A DNA stretch of 64,000 nucleotides from Dromiciops gliroides (GCF_019393635.1 NC_057864.1:474752617-474816616), one strand, 5' to 3'; shown: positions 1-8,224, counted from the stretch's first letter. Notes: a model not told the origin generated them from the sequence alone. A program made the numbers and translations.

Positions 1-130
1 TTTTTCTTTTTCTTTCTTTGGCAGGGCAATAGGGGTTAAGTGACTTGCCCAGGGTCACACAGCTAGAGGCTGGATTTGAACTCAGGTCCTCCTGAATCCA
101 GGGCTTTATCCGCTGCCCCTCCGCCGGCAT
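1..130 (-). repeat. Marsupial short CORE-SINE, window-edge copy
   Basis: A T-rich tail is followed by the reverse complement of the SINE body (GGGTTAAGTGACTTGCCC, then GTCACACAGCTAG) and the head ending in GCTGCCCC. The copy has a short internal deletion after the CACACAGCTAG box. The 3' tail side is cut by the window start, so no target duplication can be seen. Confidence 0.85.
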
Positions 131-231
131 GGTTTTGATCATTTTATTACCATCTTTGCTGATTTAATGGGCTTCAGTGAATGTCTCAGATTGTTGGAGT
201 TCAGCTGTGTCTTCTAAAGCGCCATTCCCAC

Positions 232-430
232 TTGTGCACATATGGTTTTGAGGCTATGGAGTCCAAATCATTGATAATTTCATCAATAAGCACCTACTAT
301 GTGCCGGGTACTATGCTAGATACAGAGATATGGGGATACAGAGACAAAAATTAAACCATCCTTGGCCTTGAGGAATATACATTCTCTTGAGAGACAATGT
401 ATACACCTAGAAATTTAGAAAATAAATGAA
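232..430 (-). repeat. LINE L2 3' end
   Basis: The stretch reads AAGCACCTACTATGTGCC followed by a GGGGATACAGAGACAAAAA segment and a 'gccttgaggaatatacattc' segment. This is the reverse complement of the L2 3' terminus. Old and diverged. Confidence 0.65.
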
Positions 431-794
431 AGGTGCTTTGGGGCAAAAGCACTGGCAGCCAGTGGCAGGGTTGGGGTAGACTGGGAAATCATTAGTGATG
501 AACCTCGGTCACCATGAGAACATTGACTAATACAGCCCATTTTGCCTCTACTTGCTCTACTCCTATATATGTCCTCACTTCACTGGGTCTCCCAACACAG
601 TTTCTTTGGGATGGTTTTGCTCTACCATCCTTTAATCTATTTTATGAGGTGACACTACAGCCCATTATATTATAACAGGGAAGATATGTGCTGAAAATCC
701 TGTGCTTTAAAGGGCAGTTACAGAAGAGCAAAAGATATTGCCAGGAAAGGTATTATGACAAATTGGAGAAGGGAAAGATAATTGGGGGGGGAGG
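431..794. other. Unassigned non-coding sequence
   Basis: No gene, RNA or repeat family was recognised. The sequence is AT-rich and has no long uninterrupted reading frame. Confidence 0.5.
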
Positions 795-1010
795 ATTTCT
801 GGCACATAGTAGGTACTTAATAAGTTGCTGATTGATTGATTTTAGCTGGTAGAGTCATAGAAGGCTGCATGGAATAGGTTTCACCTGGGATGGATGCAGA
901 CACAAGGGGGTGACTTCAGTGGATAGAAAGGGGGGGGTCACGGCATGATCAAAGGTATGGAAACAGGAGAGGTAAAAGAGAGAATGGAAGAATCATAGAA
1001 TAGGAGATCT
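795..1010 (+). repeat. LINE L2 3' terminus and flanking L2-like remnant
   Basis: The hallmark L2 end (GGCACATAGTAGGTACTTAA followed by an ATTGATTGATT tail) lies at about 800-842. The following 160 bp is a weakly L2-like purine-rich stretch of uncertain origin. Confidence 0.5.
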
Positions 1011-1015
1011 AGTGT

Positions 1016-1430
1016 TGGGGCAGCTAGGTGGTGCAGTGAATAGAGCGCCTGGAATCAGGAAGGTTCCTCTTTGTGAGTTCAAATCAGACACTTCCTAGCT
1101 GTGTCACCCTGGGCAAGTCACTTCACCCTATTTGCCTTGGTTTCCTCATCTGTAATAAAATGAGCCAGAGAAAGAAATGGCAAACCACACCAGTATCTTT
1201 GCCAAGAAAACCCCAAATGGGGTCAAAAAGAGTTGGATGAGGGGGCAGTTAGGTGGCGCAATGGATAAAGCACTGGCCCTAGATTCAGAAGGACCCAAGT
1301 TCAAATCCAACCTCAGACACTTGATACTTACTAGCTGTGTGACCCTGGGCAAGTCACTTAACCTTTATTGCCATGCCTTCCTCCCACCCCCCGAAAAAAA
1401 GAGTTGGCCATGAAATAATTGAACATCAAA
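1016..1430 (+). repeat. Long marsupial CORE-SINE (MAR1-like, RTE-type tail), split by a younger SINE
   Basis: The head (GGGGCAGCTAGGTGGTGCAG) and core are followed by a longer 3' part (GGCAAACCACACCAGTATCT, then CCCCAAATGGGGTCA). That tail is shared with RTE/BovB-linked SINEs. A short SINE has inserted at 1237, and the last part of this copy resumes after 1407. Confidence 0.75.
1237..1395 (+). repeat. Marsupial short CORE-SINE nested in a long SINE
   Basis: Complete copy from GGGGCAGTTAGGTGGCGCAA to an A-rich tail. The target duplication AAAAAGAGTTGG is seen at 1225-1236 and 1396-1407, which shows it is younger than the long SINE it splits. Confidence 0.88.
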
Positions 1431-1439
1431 AAGATCTAG

Positions 1440-1560
1440 TGCTGATAGGTACTTTAGGGACACGTTAGTCCAATCTCTCATTTTATAGGTGAAGAAACAG
1501 AAACTCAGAGACACTAGCTGGCTTGCCAAGTCACACAGCTAGTGAATGGTGCGTGCAGCT
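1440..1560 (-). repeat. MIR SINE fragment
   Basis: Reverse-strand MIR core: TCTCATTTTATAGGTGAAGA and CACACAGCTAGTGAATGG are visible. Confidence 0.6.
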
Positions 1561-1589
1561 GGACTGGACGAGGTAGAGGGTGGGCTAAC

Positions 1590-1940
1590 AACCTCAAACC
1601 CATCAGTGAGTTGGGGGTGTCTACCCTAGACATGTGAAGACTGAATGGGCGAATGAGAGCAGTTTGTTCCAAAGGCCACGAAGCTTGCTGAAGTAGGTGC
1701 TGCGGAGCGATCAGAGTTGGGTCAACCATGGAAGACCCCAAGGTTACCTGCTGCATCCTGGGCCATCACAAGTGGTCTTGACTTTTGTCTAGCCGCTAGA
1801 CTCAAACAACTCTGGGAGAGTGAGATGGACAACTTTGTGCCATCGGCCTCCCTTAAATCCAATTCACCCACGAGTCAAGCCATCACCCATGATGTCACTG
1901 GTCCTCTTCAAAAATGAAGATCAAACAACAGCAGCTAGCA
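1590..1940 (+). repeat. Probable RTE-type LINE 3' end
   Basis: The segment ending CTCTTCAAAAATGAAGATCA plus a CAACAGC tail is the reverse complement of a segment at 30085-30240 (TTCATTCTCAAAGAGGACCA). Both look like the 3' end of a marsupial RTE LINE or a related SINE. The family name is from memory and tentative. Confidence 0.45.
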
Positions 1941-2480
1941 AGGGTCAGAAGCTAGATTTGATCACATGGCTCCCTGATTCCAGCTGCCTTCAAAAGCATA
2001 GAATTAACTCTTATTCCTCTGCTCATTGGGCTTCAGTGTCTCCCTGAAGATCAAGTCTAAATTCTTTTGTTTGGCCTTTAAAGCTCTTCATAACTGGTGC
2101 CTGCCTCCTTTTCCAGTCCTATACTTTACTCCCCTCCACACACGCTAGGGTCCATCAACATGACCTCTTCCCAGTCCATTTCCAGTCCAGCATTTACACT
2201 GGCTGCCCCCAGGACTGGAAAGTCCTCCCTTAGGGCCACCTCCACCTCTTAGTTTCTCTGACTTTTTTCAACACTTCCCCACGAGTGGGAGACTGCCTTC
2301 CACTTTGAGACCCCTTCCCATCTCCTCTCTATGGATCTCAAATGTTTACCTGCTGCCCTTCAAATGTGAACTCTCAGACCTGAGGGGCTGTTTTAACCTT
2401 TCTTTCATCCCCACCCCTGAGCACAGCGCGTGGCACAAGGCAAGCTTCCTGTCGGCTTTGCTGATTAATATCCAGAAGCT
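1941..2480 (+). repeat. LINE L2, ORF2 end region
   Basis: The strand encodes decayed L2 reverse-transcriptase C-terminal sequence. It runs through a 'ttggcctttaaagctcttca' block and later 'cccacgagtgggagactgcc'. Many substitutions; not a functional frame. Confidence 0.65.
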
Positions 2481-2579
2481 TTTCCCAGAGCTCCATCAGC
2501 CCAGGTAATCACACCTAAGCCAGATTCTCCCAGGGCTGTCATTGAACTCAGCCCAGTCTCAGTTTCCTCATCAATCCAT

Positions 2580-2850
2580 GGAGCTACAAGCATTTATTAA
2601 ACACCTGTTATGGGGCAGGCACTGTGCTAAAGCTGCAGATAGACAGGGGCAAGATAAGAAGAAAAAGTCCACTTCAAGTAGTGGAGGGAGAAGGCCACAG
2701 CAGCTGGGGGTGGGGAGACAGTAATGGTGGCAGGAAAGATGAGTTTGAGAGAGAATTCTTAGAGGGAAAGGGAAGTAAGGAAGGAGGGAATCACAGGCCA
2801 GGTGGGCTGAAATATGGGGCTCATGCTAGTTTACACCTTACAGGAGGCAG
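2580..2850 (-). repeat. LINE L2 3' end
   Basis: It begins with AAGCATTTATTAAACACCTG and GGGCAGGCACTGTGCTAAAG, the reverse complement of the L2 terminus. A purine-rich degraded L2 interior follows. Confidence 0.6.
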
Positions 2851-2875
2851 TCTGGTCCAACAAAGAGCAGTGGCT

Positions 2876-3017
2876 TTTTTTTTTTTGGAGGCAATTGGGG
2901 TTAAGTGACTTGCCCAAGGTCACACAGCTAGTGTTAAGTGTCTGAGGCCAGATTTGAACTCAGGTCCTCCTGATTCCAGGGCCAGTGCTCTATCCACTGC
3001 ACCACCTAGCTGCCCCT
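2876..3017 (-). repeat. Marsupial short CORE-SINE (subfamily A)
   Basis: Poly-T tail, then GGCAATTGGGGTTAAGTGAC, with the head ending CACCTAGCTGCCCC. Target duplication AGCAGTGGCT at 2866-2875 and 3018-3027. Confidence 0.88.
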
Positions 3018-3029
3018 AGCAGTGGCTCT

Positions 3030-3160
3030 TAAGAGATAGATACAGCCTCCACCCTGGAGTCAGGAGACCCTGAGTTCAGATTCAGCCTCAGATACTTACT
3101 AGCTGTGTGACCCTGGGCAAGTTACTTAACCCTGATCACCTCTTTAAAAAAATCAAAGGA
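3030..3160 (+). repeat. CORE-SINE fragment, head missing
   Basis: CACCCTGGAGTCAGGAGACC through TGACCCTGGGCAAGTTACTT. The first part of the head is missing. It lies directly after the reverse-strand SINE, so the two form a close inverted pair. Confidence 0.65.
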
Positions 3161-3249
3161 CTTGGGTTCAAATCCTAACTCTCTCCCTCTTCCCCAGTTT
3201 CCACTCTTGTGAAATTGTAAGGATCAAATTAAAGCATATATAAAAGAAT

Positions 3250-3345
3250 GATTTACTATCAGCTTGTCCAGCCCTCTCATTTGACAGATGGGGAAACTGA
3301 GGCCCAGGGAGAAGATGTACTCACTTAATGAGCCTCATTAATAAT
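3250..3345 (-). repeat. MIR-like fragment
   Basis: CTCATTTGACAGATGGGGAA followed by ACTGAGGCCCAGGG is the reverse strand of the MIR tail. Confidence 0.5.
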
Positions 3346-3589
3346 GACAGTCTCCTAACCATCAGTCTAAGCTCTTTATGGAGGACTTCATAAACAACAG
3401 AGATTTTGAGGCAAAAACTACAAACCCCAAAATCAGTAATAGGAAAAGTAAGAAAATGATAATTATTTTCATTATTTTAGTGCAGACTTTAGCCATAACC
3501 ATTGTTATATGGTACTTGGTTAGCACTAAGCTTACTCCTGGCTTCTCCCCTTTGACTGCCTTGTGTCTCAGCTGACATTTGTAGTGACC
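3346..3589. other. Unassigned non-coding sequence
   Basis: AT-rich sequence with no recognised repeat or gene. Short open frames here have no recognisable protein features. Confidence 0.45.
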
Positions 3590-3985
3590 GGGACTGACTG
3601 GGTGAGTCAGAGAACCCAGGTTCAAATCCAGACTCAGACACATACTAGCTGTTTGGGCCTCTGGGCAAGTCACTTAAACTCTCTGTTTCTTCTATTAAAA
3701 AATGGGGGGAGGGGGCAGCTAGATGGCACAGTGGATAGAGCACCGGCCCTGGATTCAGGAGGACCTGAGTTCAAATCCCACCTCAGACACTTGACACTTA
3801 CTAGCTGTGTGACCCTGGGCAAGTCACTTAACCCCCATTGCCTGCAAAAAAAAACAAAACCAAAAAAAAAAATGGGGACAATAATAGACCCTACCTCCCA
3901 GGGTTATTGTGAACATCAATAAGCTGATATTTGTAAAGTGCTCTGAAAACTTTCAATTACTCCATACATGCAAGCTGTTATTTTT
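3590..3985 (+). repeat. MIR SINE split by a younger SINE
   Basis: The MIR runs from about 3590 (GTTCAAATCCAGACTCAGAC, then TCTGGGCAAGTCACTTAAAC) to 3707. It resumes at about 3872 with GGACAATAATAGACCCTACC and ends near 3985. Confidence 0.75.
3708..3866 (+). repeat. Marsupial short CORE-SINE (subfamily B) nested in MIR
   Basis: Full copy with a CCCTGGATTCAGG head and TTGACACTTACTAGC core. Target duplication AAAAAATGGGG at 3697-3707 and 3867-3877. Confidence 0.9.
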
Positions 3986-4039
3986 ATTGTTGTTATTATT
4001 CTGATTGTTATCTAGCCTAGTCTCCAGATCGCAGGAGCT

Positions 4040-4212
4040 TGGGAGAAAATGGAGGAGGAAGTAAGGAGGAAGTAAAGAGAAGGTAAGGATGAAGAGGAGG
4101 AAAAGGTGAGGAAGAGGAGGAAGAGGAGGAGGTGAGGAGAGGGAGGGGGTGAAGAGGACGAGGAGGAAGAGGAGAAGGAGGAGGACAAGGAGGAGGAACA
4201 GGAGTTGGTAAG
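4040..4212 (+). repeat. Homopurine (GGA/GAA) tract upstream of the promoter
   Basis: About 170 nt almost without pyrimidines on the + strand, built of GAGGA and GAAGA words. Such tracts can form triplex (H-DNA) or nucleosome-poor DNA. It abuts the 9-bp repeat and the CpG-island promoter. Confidence 0.8.
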
Positions 4213-4257
4213 GAGCAGCAAGAGCAGCAAGAGCAGCAAGAGCAGCAAGAGCAGCAG
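4213..4257 (+). repeat. 9-bp tandem repeat (GAGCAGCAA)5
   Basis: Four exact GAGCAGCAA units are followed by one GAGCAGCAG unit, then CGGCAGCGG-type degenerate units to about 4270. It links the homopurine tract to the CpG island and is a likely length polymorphism. Confidence 0.85.
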
Positions 4258-4374
4258 CGGCAGCGGCAGCGGGAACGACAGCGGGAGCTGCTGACATCAG
4301 CTCTGTCTCCTTGTTTTCGAGGACACTAGGCAGGCATGAGTCAATTGCACCCCCCCCCCTCCCCTCACGCTCCT

Positions 4375-4480
4375 TTCCCCGCCCCTCCTCTCCCGACCCC
4401 GCCCCCGGCATGCGACCAGACTACAAGTCCCAGCAGACCCGGACCGGCCTGCGCAGGCGCAGCGAGGCCCGAGTTTGAGT
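4375..4480 (+). promoter_or_regulatory. CASTOR2: Core promoter with GC boxes, ZNF143/THAP11-like and NRF1-like sites
   Basis: GC boxes lie at about 4378-4391 and 4397-4410. ACTACAAGTCCCAGCA at 4420-4435 closely matches the known ZNF143/THAP11 (SBS) motif. CTGCGCAGGCGCAG at 4449-4462 matches the NRF1 palindrome. This cluster 390-470 bp before the start codon is typical of housekeeping promoters. The exact transcription start cannot be read from sequence and is probably within 4440-4560. A CCAATCAG box at 4721-4728 could add NF-Y if some transcripts start further downstream. Confidence 0.65.
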
Positions 4481-4747
4481 GGCAAGTTGTTTGTTAGACT
4501 GTAACACCAGCTGCTTTCTGCACTCGGGAGCTGCGCGGCTCCTCTGCCCCTCAAGTCCTCCTGCTGCGGCTCCGAGCCTTAGCTCGCTCTTTCTCTCCGC
4601 TGCCTGTGGCCGGGGCAGCCCGAACAACTTTGGGGCGCTGCCTTCACCTCTCTCCCCAGCCCCTGGGTTTCTCCCCCTCCGCGCCCCCCAGCCCCGGGAG
4701 CCGCGCCGAACCCCTCCCCTCCAATCAGCCCCGCCGACGGTGCCCCG

Positions 4748-4792
4748 TGGGGGGGAGGGGGCGGGGGCCGGGGTGGGGGGGGCGCTGAAGGG
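4748..4792 (+). promoter_or_regulatory. G-quadruplex-prone tract in the 5' leader
   Basis: Several runs of four to eight G lie within 45 nt on the sense strand, ending 58 nt before the start codon. The run pattern satisfies the usual four-tract G4 rule more than once, so both DNA and leader-RNA quadruplexes are plausible. Confidence 0.55.
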
Positions 4793-4817
4793 AGTGAGAC
4801 CCCCGTCCGCCCCTCGG

Positions 4818-4826
4818 ATGAACTAA
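4818..4826 (+). other. Minimal upstream ORF (Met-Asn-stop)
   Basis: ATG AAC TAA lies in the leader 24 bp before the CASTOR2 ATG. It is one of two upstream ATGs just before the main start. Whether it is translated depends on leader scanning. Confidence 0.5.
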
Positions 4827-4832
4827 CTCCCA

Positions 4833-4868
4833 ATGAGAAAGAGGAAAAGATGGAGCTTCACATCTTAG
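4833..4868 (+). other. Upstream ORF of 11 codons overlapping the CASTOR2 start
   Basis: It starts at an ATG in weak context (C at -3, A at +4), 17 nt before the main ATG and out of frame with it. It encodes MRKRKRWSFTS and stops at 4866-4868, inside the main coding sequence. An overlapping frame like this would lower main-ORF initiation unless scanning ribosomes skip it. Confidence 0.55.
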
Positions 4869-4962
4869 AACACCGGCTCAAAGTGGCCAGCATAGCCAAG
4901 GAGAGCGTGCCTCTATTTACCTACGGGCTCATCAAACTTGCCTTCCTGTCCTCCAAGACCAG
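4850..4962 (+). CDS. CASTOR2: CASTOR2 coding exon 1 (cytosolic arginine sensor for mTORC1 subunit 2)
   Basis: The exon codes for 38 residues beginning MELHILEHRLKVASIAKES and ending PLFTYGLIKLAFLSSKTR, with the last Arg codon split AG|. This matches the N-terminus of CASTOR2 (GATSL2) as I recall it, with about three conservative differences from the placental protein. The paralogue CASTOR1 diverges in exactly this segment. The piece forms the start of the first ACT domain of a protein of about 330 residues. The start is supported by a strong Kozak context (A at -3, G at +4) and by the conserved MELHILEHR start. Known biology: CASTOR proteins are cytosolic, bind GATOR2 and restrain mTORC1. CASTOR1 releases GATOR2 on binding arginine, and CASTOR2 dimerises with it. 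The rest of the gene lies beyond the window. Confidence 0.93.
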
Positions 4963-4968
4963 GTGAGT
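4961..4968 (+). other. CASTOR2: Splice donor of CASTOR2 exon 1
   Basis: AG|GTGAGT is a near-perfect U1 donor. The coding phase at the cut (two bases of the Arg-38 codon) agrees with the known join into ...TRCKFF in the family. Confidence 0.9.
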
Positions 4969-5269
4969 GTGCCCGGGGGGGCCCACGCACCCGCTCCCCG
5001 GCGCCCGATCGCGGGGAGACAAAGAGGCTGCAACTGAGCCGGCTTCCCTGGGCTAATTCCCTTGCAGGAGGAGGGAGGAGGGAGGAGGGGAGGGGGTGGG
5101 GGGAACGGAGAGGGCTAGGAAAACAACTTCGTGCCTGTGGATCCCCCCTCCTCCTCTCCCCCCCCTCCCGGCTTGGCTCTGTCCTCTCCCTTCCCTGAGC
5201 CTTCCTGGGGGGGCTGGGGGGGGGCTTGACAAAGCCAACTGGGCTGCCCCTTGACTGGGTCTTTCCACT

Positions 5270-5439
5270 CTCTGTCTGTCTCACCACCCCCCTCCCCTCC
5301 TCTCTTCTCTCTCTTCTTCCCACCTCCCTCTCTCCCTCCCCCCCCCCCCTTGCAAATCTGGAGAGCCGGGGAGGAGGGAGGAGGGAGAGGGAGAGGGAGG
5401 AGGGGGAGGAGGAGGAGGAGGAGGAGGAGGAGGAGGAGG
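5270..5439 (+). repeat. Polypyrimidine tract followed by (GGA)n homopurine tract
   Basis: About 80 nt of C/T-rich sequence (5270-5351) is followed within 10-20 nt by about 75 nt of G/A-rich sequence. The latter ends in roughly eleven GGA units (5404-5439). The two arms are partly complementary and could pair in the pre-mRNA. Confidence 0.75.
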
Positions 5440-5451
5440 CGGCTGCAGTCG

Positions 5452-5475
5452 CGAATGAATGAATGAATGAATGAA
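5452..5475 (+). repeat. (GAAT)n microsatellite
   Basis: Five consecutive GAAT units directly after the GGA block and a short GCGGCTGCAGTCGC stretch. Confidence 0.8.
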
Positions 5476-6046
5476 AAACAGGTGTGGGGAATGTAGAGGA
5501 AAAACAGTGAAAGTAAAAAAGAGAGAGAGAGAGGCTGAGGGAGAAAGAAGAGAATCGGCTCGTTCTGGGGACAACAAAGAGCTGGGGGCCTGGGGGAGGT
5601 GGGGGGAGAGCAGCGGAGGGAGGGACTCTGCCCAGAGCAGTTGGGGGGGGGGGGGATCAAAATCCGAACGTGTTTATGTCAAGGTGTCTGGTAGAAATTC
5701 AGAAGGGTCTGGGGGTGGAGAACGGCCCGATCTTCCCTGCAACCTTCTGCTTTTGGAGGGGGGGGGGGTCTTGAAAAGCTCATTATTAATCATTATTATT
5801 GTGCCGGTAGAACAGTTTACAAATCCGTGCAAAGGGTGGCAGTTATATTTACAGTGTATGAGGTGGGTGGGTTTTTTTTTGGGGGGGGGGGCGATGCTGC
5901 CAAGACAACCCCCCCAAAAAAATAATCTTCAAGGCCTTTAGAACTTGAGCGGCCAAAGGTGTCTCTTGACTAGGCAAGCTGGGTGGGTGCCCTGGCTGGA
6001 TCTATTTGTCAGGCCCCAGGGTTGTGTGGATGAAGGACTGAGAGAA

Positions 6047-6048
<2 letters not shown>
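5476..6048. other. Proximal intron, low-complexity rich
   Basis: Purine-rich sequence with several long homopolymer G runs (for example near 5645, 5759 and 5880). No gene or transposon was recognised. Homopolymers of this length are prone to assembly error. Confidence 0.5.

Positions 6049-6094
<46 letters not shown>
6049..6094 (+). repeat. (TG)23 microsatellite
   Basis: A perfect TG dinucleotide run of 46 bp. Confidence 0.95.
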
Positions 6095-6095
<1 letters not shown>

Positions 6096-7232
6096 TTCCG
6101 GCTGCAACTTAAGTGTTTTGTTTTTCCCAGTGATTATGACTTCACTTTTCACCCTTTCCAATCCTGGCTTAAATGGTGGGGGGAGCTTCTGGCTAATGGA
6201 AGTTGTTGTGGTCTTTTTCCCCCTCCTTTCAAGAAAAAGAAAAAAGTTGCACGTCAAGGTTAAAATTAAAATAACCGGTTTCTGCTTGGCGGGTTGGAGA
6301 TAAAAAAAGGAGGGGGGGGGCACGGAATTAAAAGGGTCATTGAATGGGACTGCCTTAGCTGCTCTGGTTAACTTCTTACTTGCTTGGATGGAGATCTCCC
6401 TAGATCTGCACCTCTGCTTACCCCCCCCCCCCATTGTTTGCCTGGGTCCTGTTTTCTGAGTATCTTGTTGACTTTCTCAGCCTGAGCTTTTAAGGATGGA
6501 AATCTCCATATGAATTTGGCTTTTGCCTCCAATTTCTGAGTAATTGAGGCTAGAGGAGCCCAACCCTATTTTTCTTAAAAAGGTAATTATTAAACAAGTC
6601 CTCTGTTTAAAAGAAGAAAAAAGCCTCCCTTCCCCCCCCCCCCAACTGTGTAGGTCTGGATTTGGCCTTGAGGGGAAGGGGGGCTCTCCAAATCTAAAAT
6701 TCCCTCCTTACCTTCGTCAGGGCCAATGGAGTCCCCAAAGATGGACTGCCCTGGCTAAGCCTCCTTGCCTTTTCCCCCCCTCCCCTTCTGCTTCTAGCCC
6801 ACCATTGCCTGGACTGTATTCATTTCAGTGGGGGATGACTCAGGCTGCCCTTGAGCCTTTTGCTGGGGGGAGGGGGGATTCATGTGTTAAGGCTTTGCTA
6901 TCTGGGGAGAAACTGGAAAAATTGAAGGGAGCTGCCCCAGGGAGGCATGAACACCCTTTGCAGAAGGGTATGGGTGCTGGAGTGACTCCCTCCTAAACAA
7001 AACACGCCCACCCCCCCTCCCCACCCCCAACCTGCCACCCCCAGTAGATTGGATTCTCATAATGGCTTTTCACACCTTTCTGTGGTCCAGGTGACCAGCA
7101 CCACTTAGAAAGCCCCTCACTCTGGCCCCCTTCTTATCTCTACTCCCCTCCCAAGATTCCTAAAGAGGATGGGGTAGGGTATACTTCTGGTAATGGGGTG
7201 GGAAAATCTTTGGACTTGAGTGGTACTAATCT
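6095..7232. other. Unique proximal intron sequence
   Basis: No recognised gene or young transposon. Homopolymer C and G runs recur. Possible proximal regulatory DNA given its distance of 1.2-2.4 kb from the promoter, but no specific motif cluster stood out. Confidence 0.4.
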
Positions 7233-7392
7233 CTCTTTTTTTTTTTTAATTTATTTTTATGGGGCATTGAGGGTTAAGTGACTTGCCCAACATCACACAG
7301 CTAGTAAGTGTCAAGTGTCTGAGGCTGGATTTGAACTCACATCCTCCTGAATCCAAGGCTAGTGCTTTATCTATGTGCCACCTAGCTGCCCC
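7233..7392 (-). repeat. Marsupial short CORE-SINE (subfamily B)
   Basis: T-rich tail, GGGCATTGAGGGTTAAGTGA, head ending CACCTAGCTGCCCC. Flanks show an imperfect CTAATCT(C)TTTTT duplication. Confidence 0.85.
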
Positions 7393-7394
7393 CT

Positions 7395-7625
7395 AATCTT
7401 TTTTATAAGAGGGAAGTGATTTCTCCAAAGTCCTACTGATAATGAATGGCAAGGTTCGGTCATTTGAATCCAGATCTGACACCAATCTTGTTTCAGAGCT
7501 TAGGTCTGTTATTTATTACCTCAGATAATCCACTTACTCATTTCAGGCCTCAGTTTCCTTCCCTGTAATGTTAGGGGGTTGAGCTAATGGGCCTCTTGCT
7601 TCCTTTCTAACCCCAAAGCTATGAT
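7395..7625. repeat. MIR fragments
   Basis: A weak reverse MIR piece (AGGGAAGTGATTTCTCCAAA) is followed by a forward MIR tail (GGCCTCAGTTTCCTTCCCTG), ending about 7625. Confidence 0.5.
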
Positions 7626-8004
7626 TTTCATTGACTGGGCTGAGAAAAGAATAATACACCTTTTAGATTAAAAAAAAATTTTTTTTGAGGAGAGAGTTAT
7701 GGTCAAGAATTCTTCTATCTAGAAAATTCAGCCACACCAAATATTTCTGGAGGGGAGGAGGGAGTGTGAGCCCCCTGAGGGCTGGGACAGTTTGAGTCTA
7801 GTATTCTTCCTGGCTGCTTCCTAGGTGCTTGTTGTGTGGTTGTTCTAATTCCAGTTAGACCCAGCCAGTGTTGGCTATTGCCCAGCTGTCCTGGGGGGTG
7901 GGTGTCAGGAAGTGTCTCCAGCCAACGTGTGGGGCCCAGATCTGTAGCACTGAGCCTGTCTGCCATCCATGTTGGCCCTGCAATTCACAGTGAAGGAAGT
8001 GTCA
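7626..8004. other. Unassigned intron sequence
   Basis: Nothing recognisable beyond ordinary intronic DNA. Confidence 0.4.
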
Positions 8005-8205
8005 TCGTAATTCATATTTTATACAGAGCTTTGAGGTTTATAAAACATCTTGGGAGTGTGTTCTCCCCATTTTGTAGATGAAAGAATTGGGGCTCTGGGA
8101 GGGTTAAGTGACTTCTGGGTGCGAAAAGCCCATCTAGTGGCTGAGTTGGAATTTGAATCCAGTCCTTCCAGGTCTTTCCAGTGCTGTGACCATTAGGCTA
8201 TGTTT
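8005..8205 (-). repeat. MIR SINE
   Basis: Long reverse MIR copy: CCCCATTTTGTAGATGAAAG, then GAGGGTTAAGTGACTTC, ending in ATTAGGCTATG. Confidence 0.6.
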
Positions 8206-8224
8206 GTTGGCTTTTCACTTTAAA

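Larger units (their letters stand above)
4250..5060. promoter_or_regulatory. CASTOR2: CpG island of CASTOR2
   Basis: GC-rich sequence with many CpG dinucleotides, in contrast to the CpG-poor flanks. It covers the promoter, the 5' leader, coding exon 1 and the start of intron 1. No TATA box is seen, as is usual for broadly expressed CpG-island genes. Confidence 0.8.

Noticed and set aside
3563-3922. Open frame of 119 codons with a recurring 'DRAPALDSGGPEFKSxLRHLTLTSCVTLGKSLNPHC' style peptide (the peptide recurs at many places in the window)
   Set aside because: It is the translation of the short marsupial SINE in one frame. Its repetition reflects transposition, not a protein family.
3000-4450. 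Divergent gene sharing the CpG-island promoter on the minus strand
   Set aside because: No start codon with a recognisable protein or donor site was seen upstream. Minus-strand frames there are low complexity.
4479-4826. Long open frames on both strands through the CpG island, upstream of the CASTOR2 start
   Set aside because: High GC depletes stop codons. The frames begin without a good ATG, lack domains and overlap the promoter and leader.
4953-5660. Ser/Leu/Pro-rich and Glu/Arg-rich open frames
   Set aside because: They arise from polypyrimidine and polypurine tracts. Composition is low complexity and no start or splice context supports coding.
8120-8140. Possible CTCF site (CCACTAGATGGG on the minus strand)
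   Set aside because: It has a mismatch at an essential core C and lies in a MIR. Much weaker than the 45660 site.
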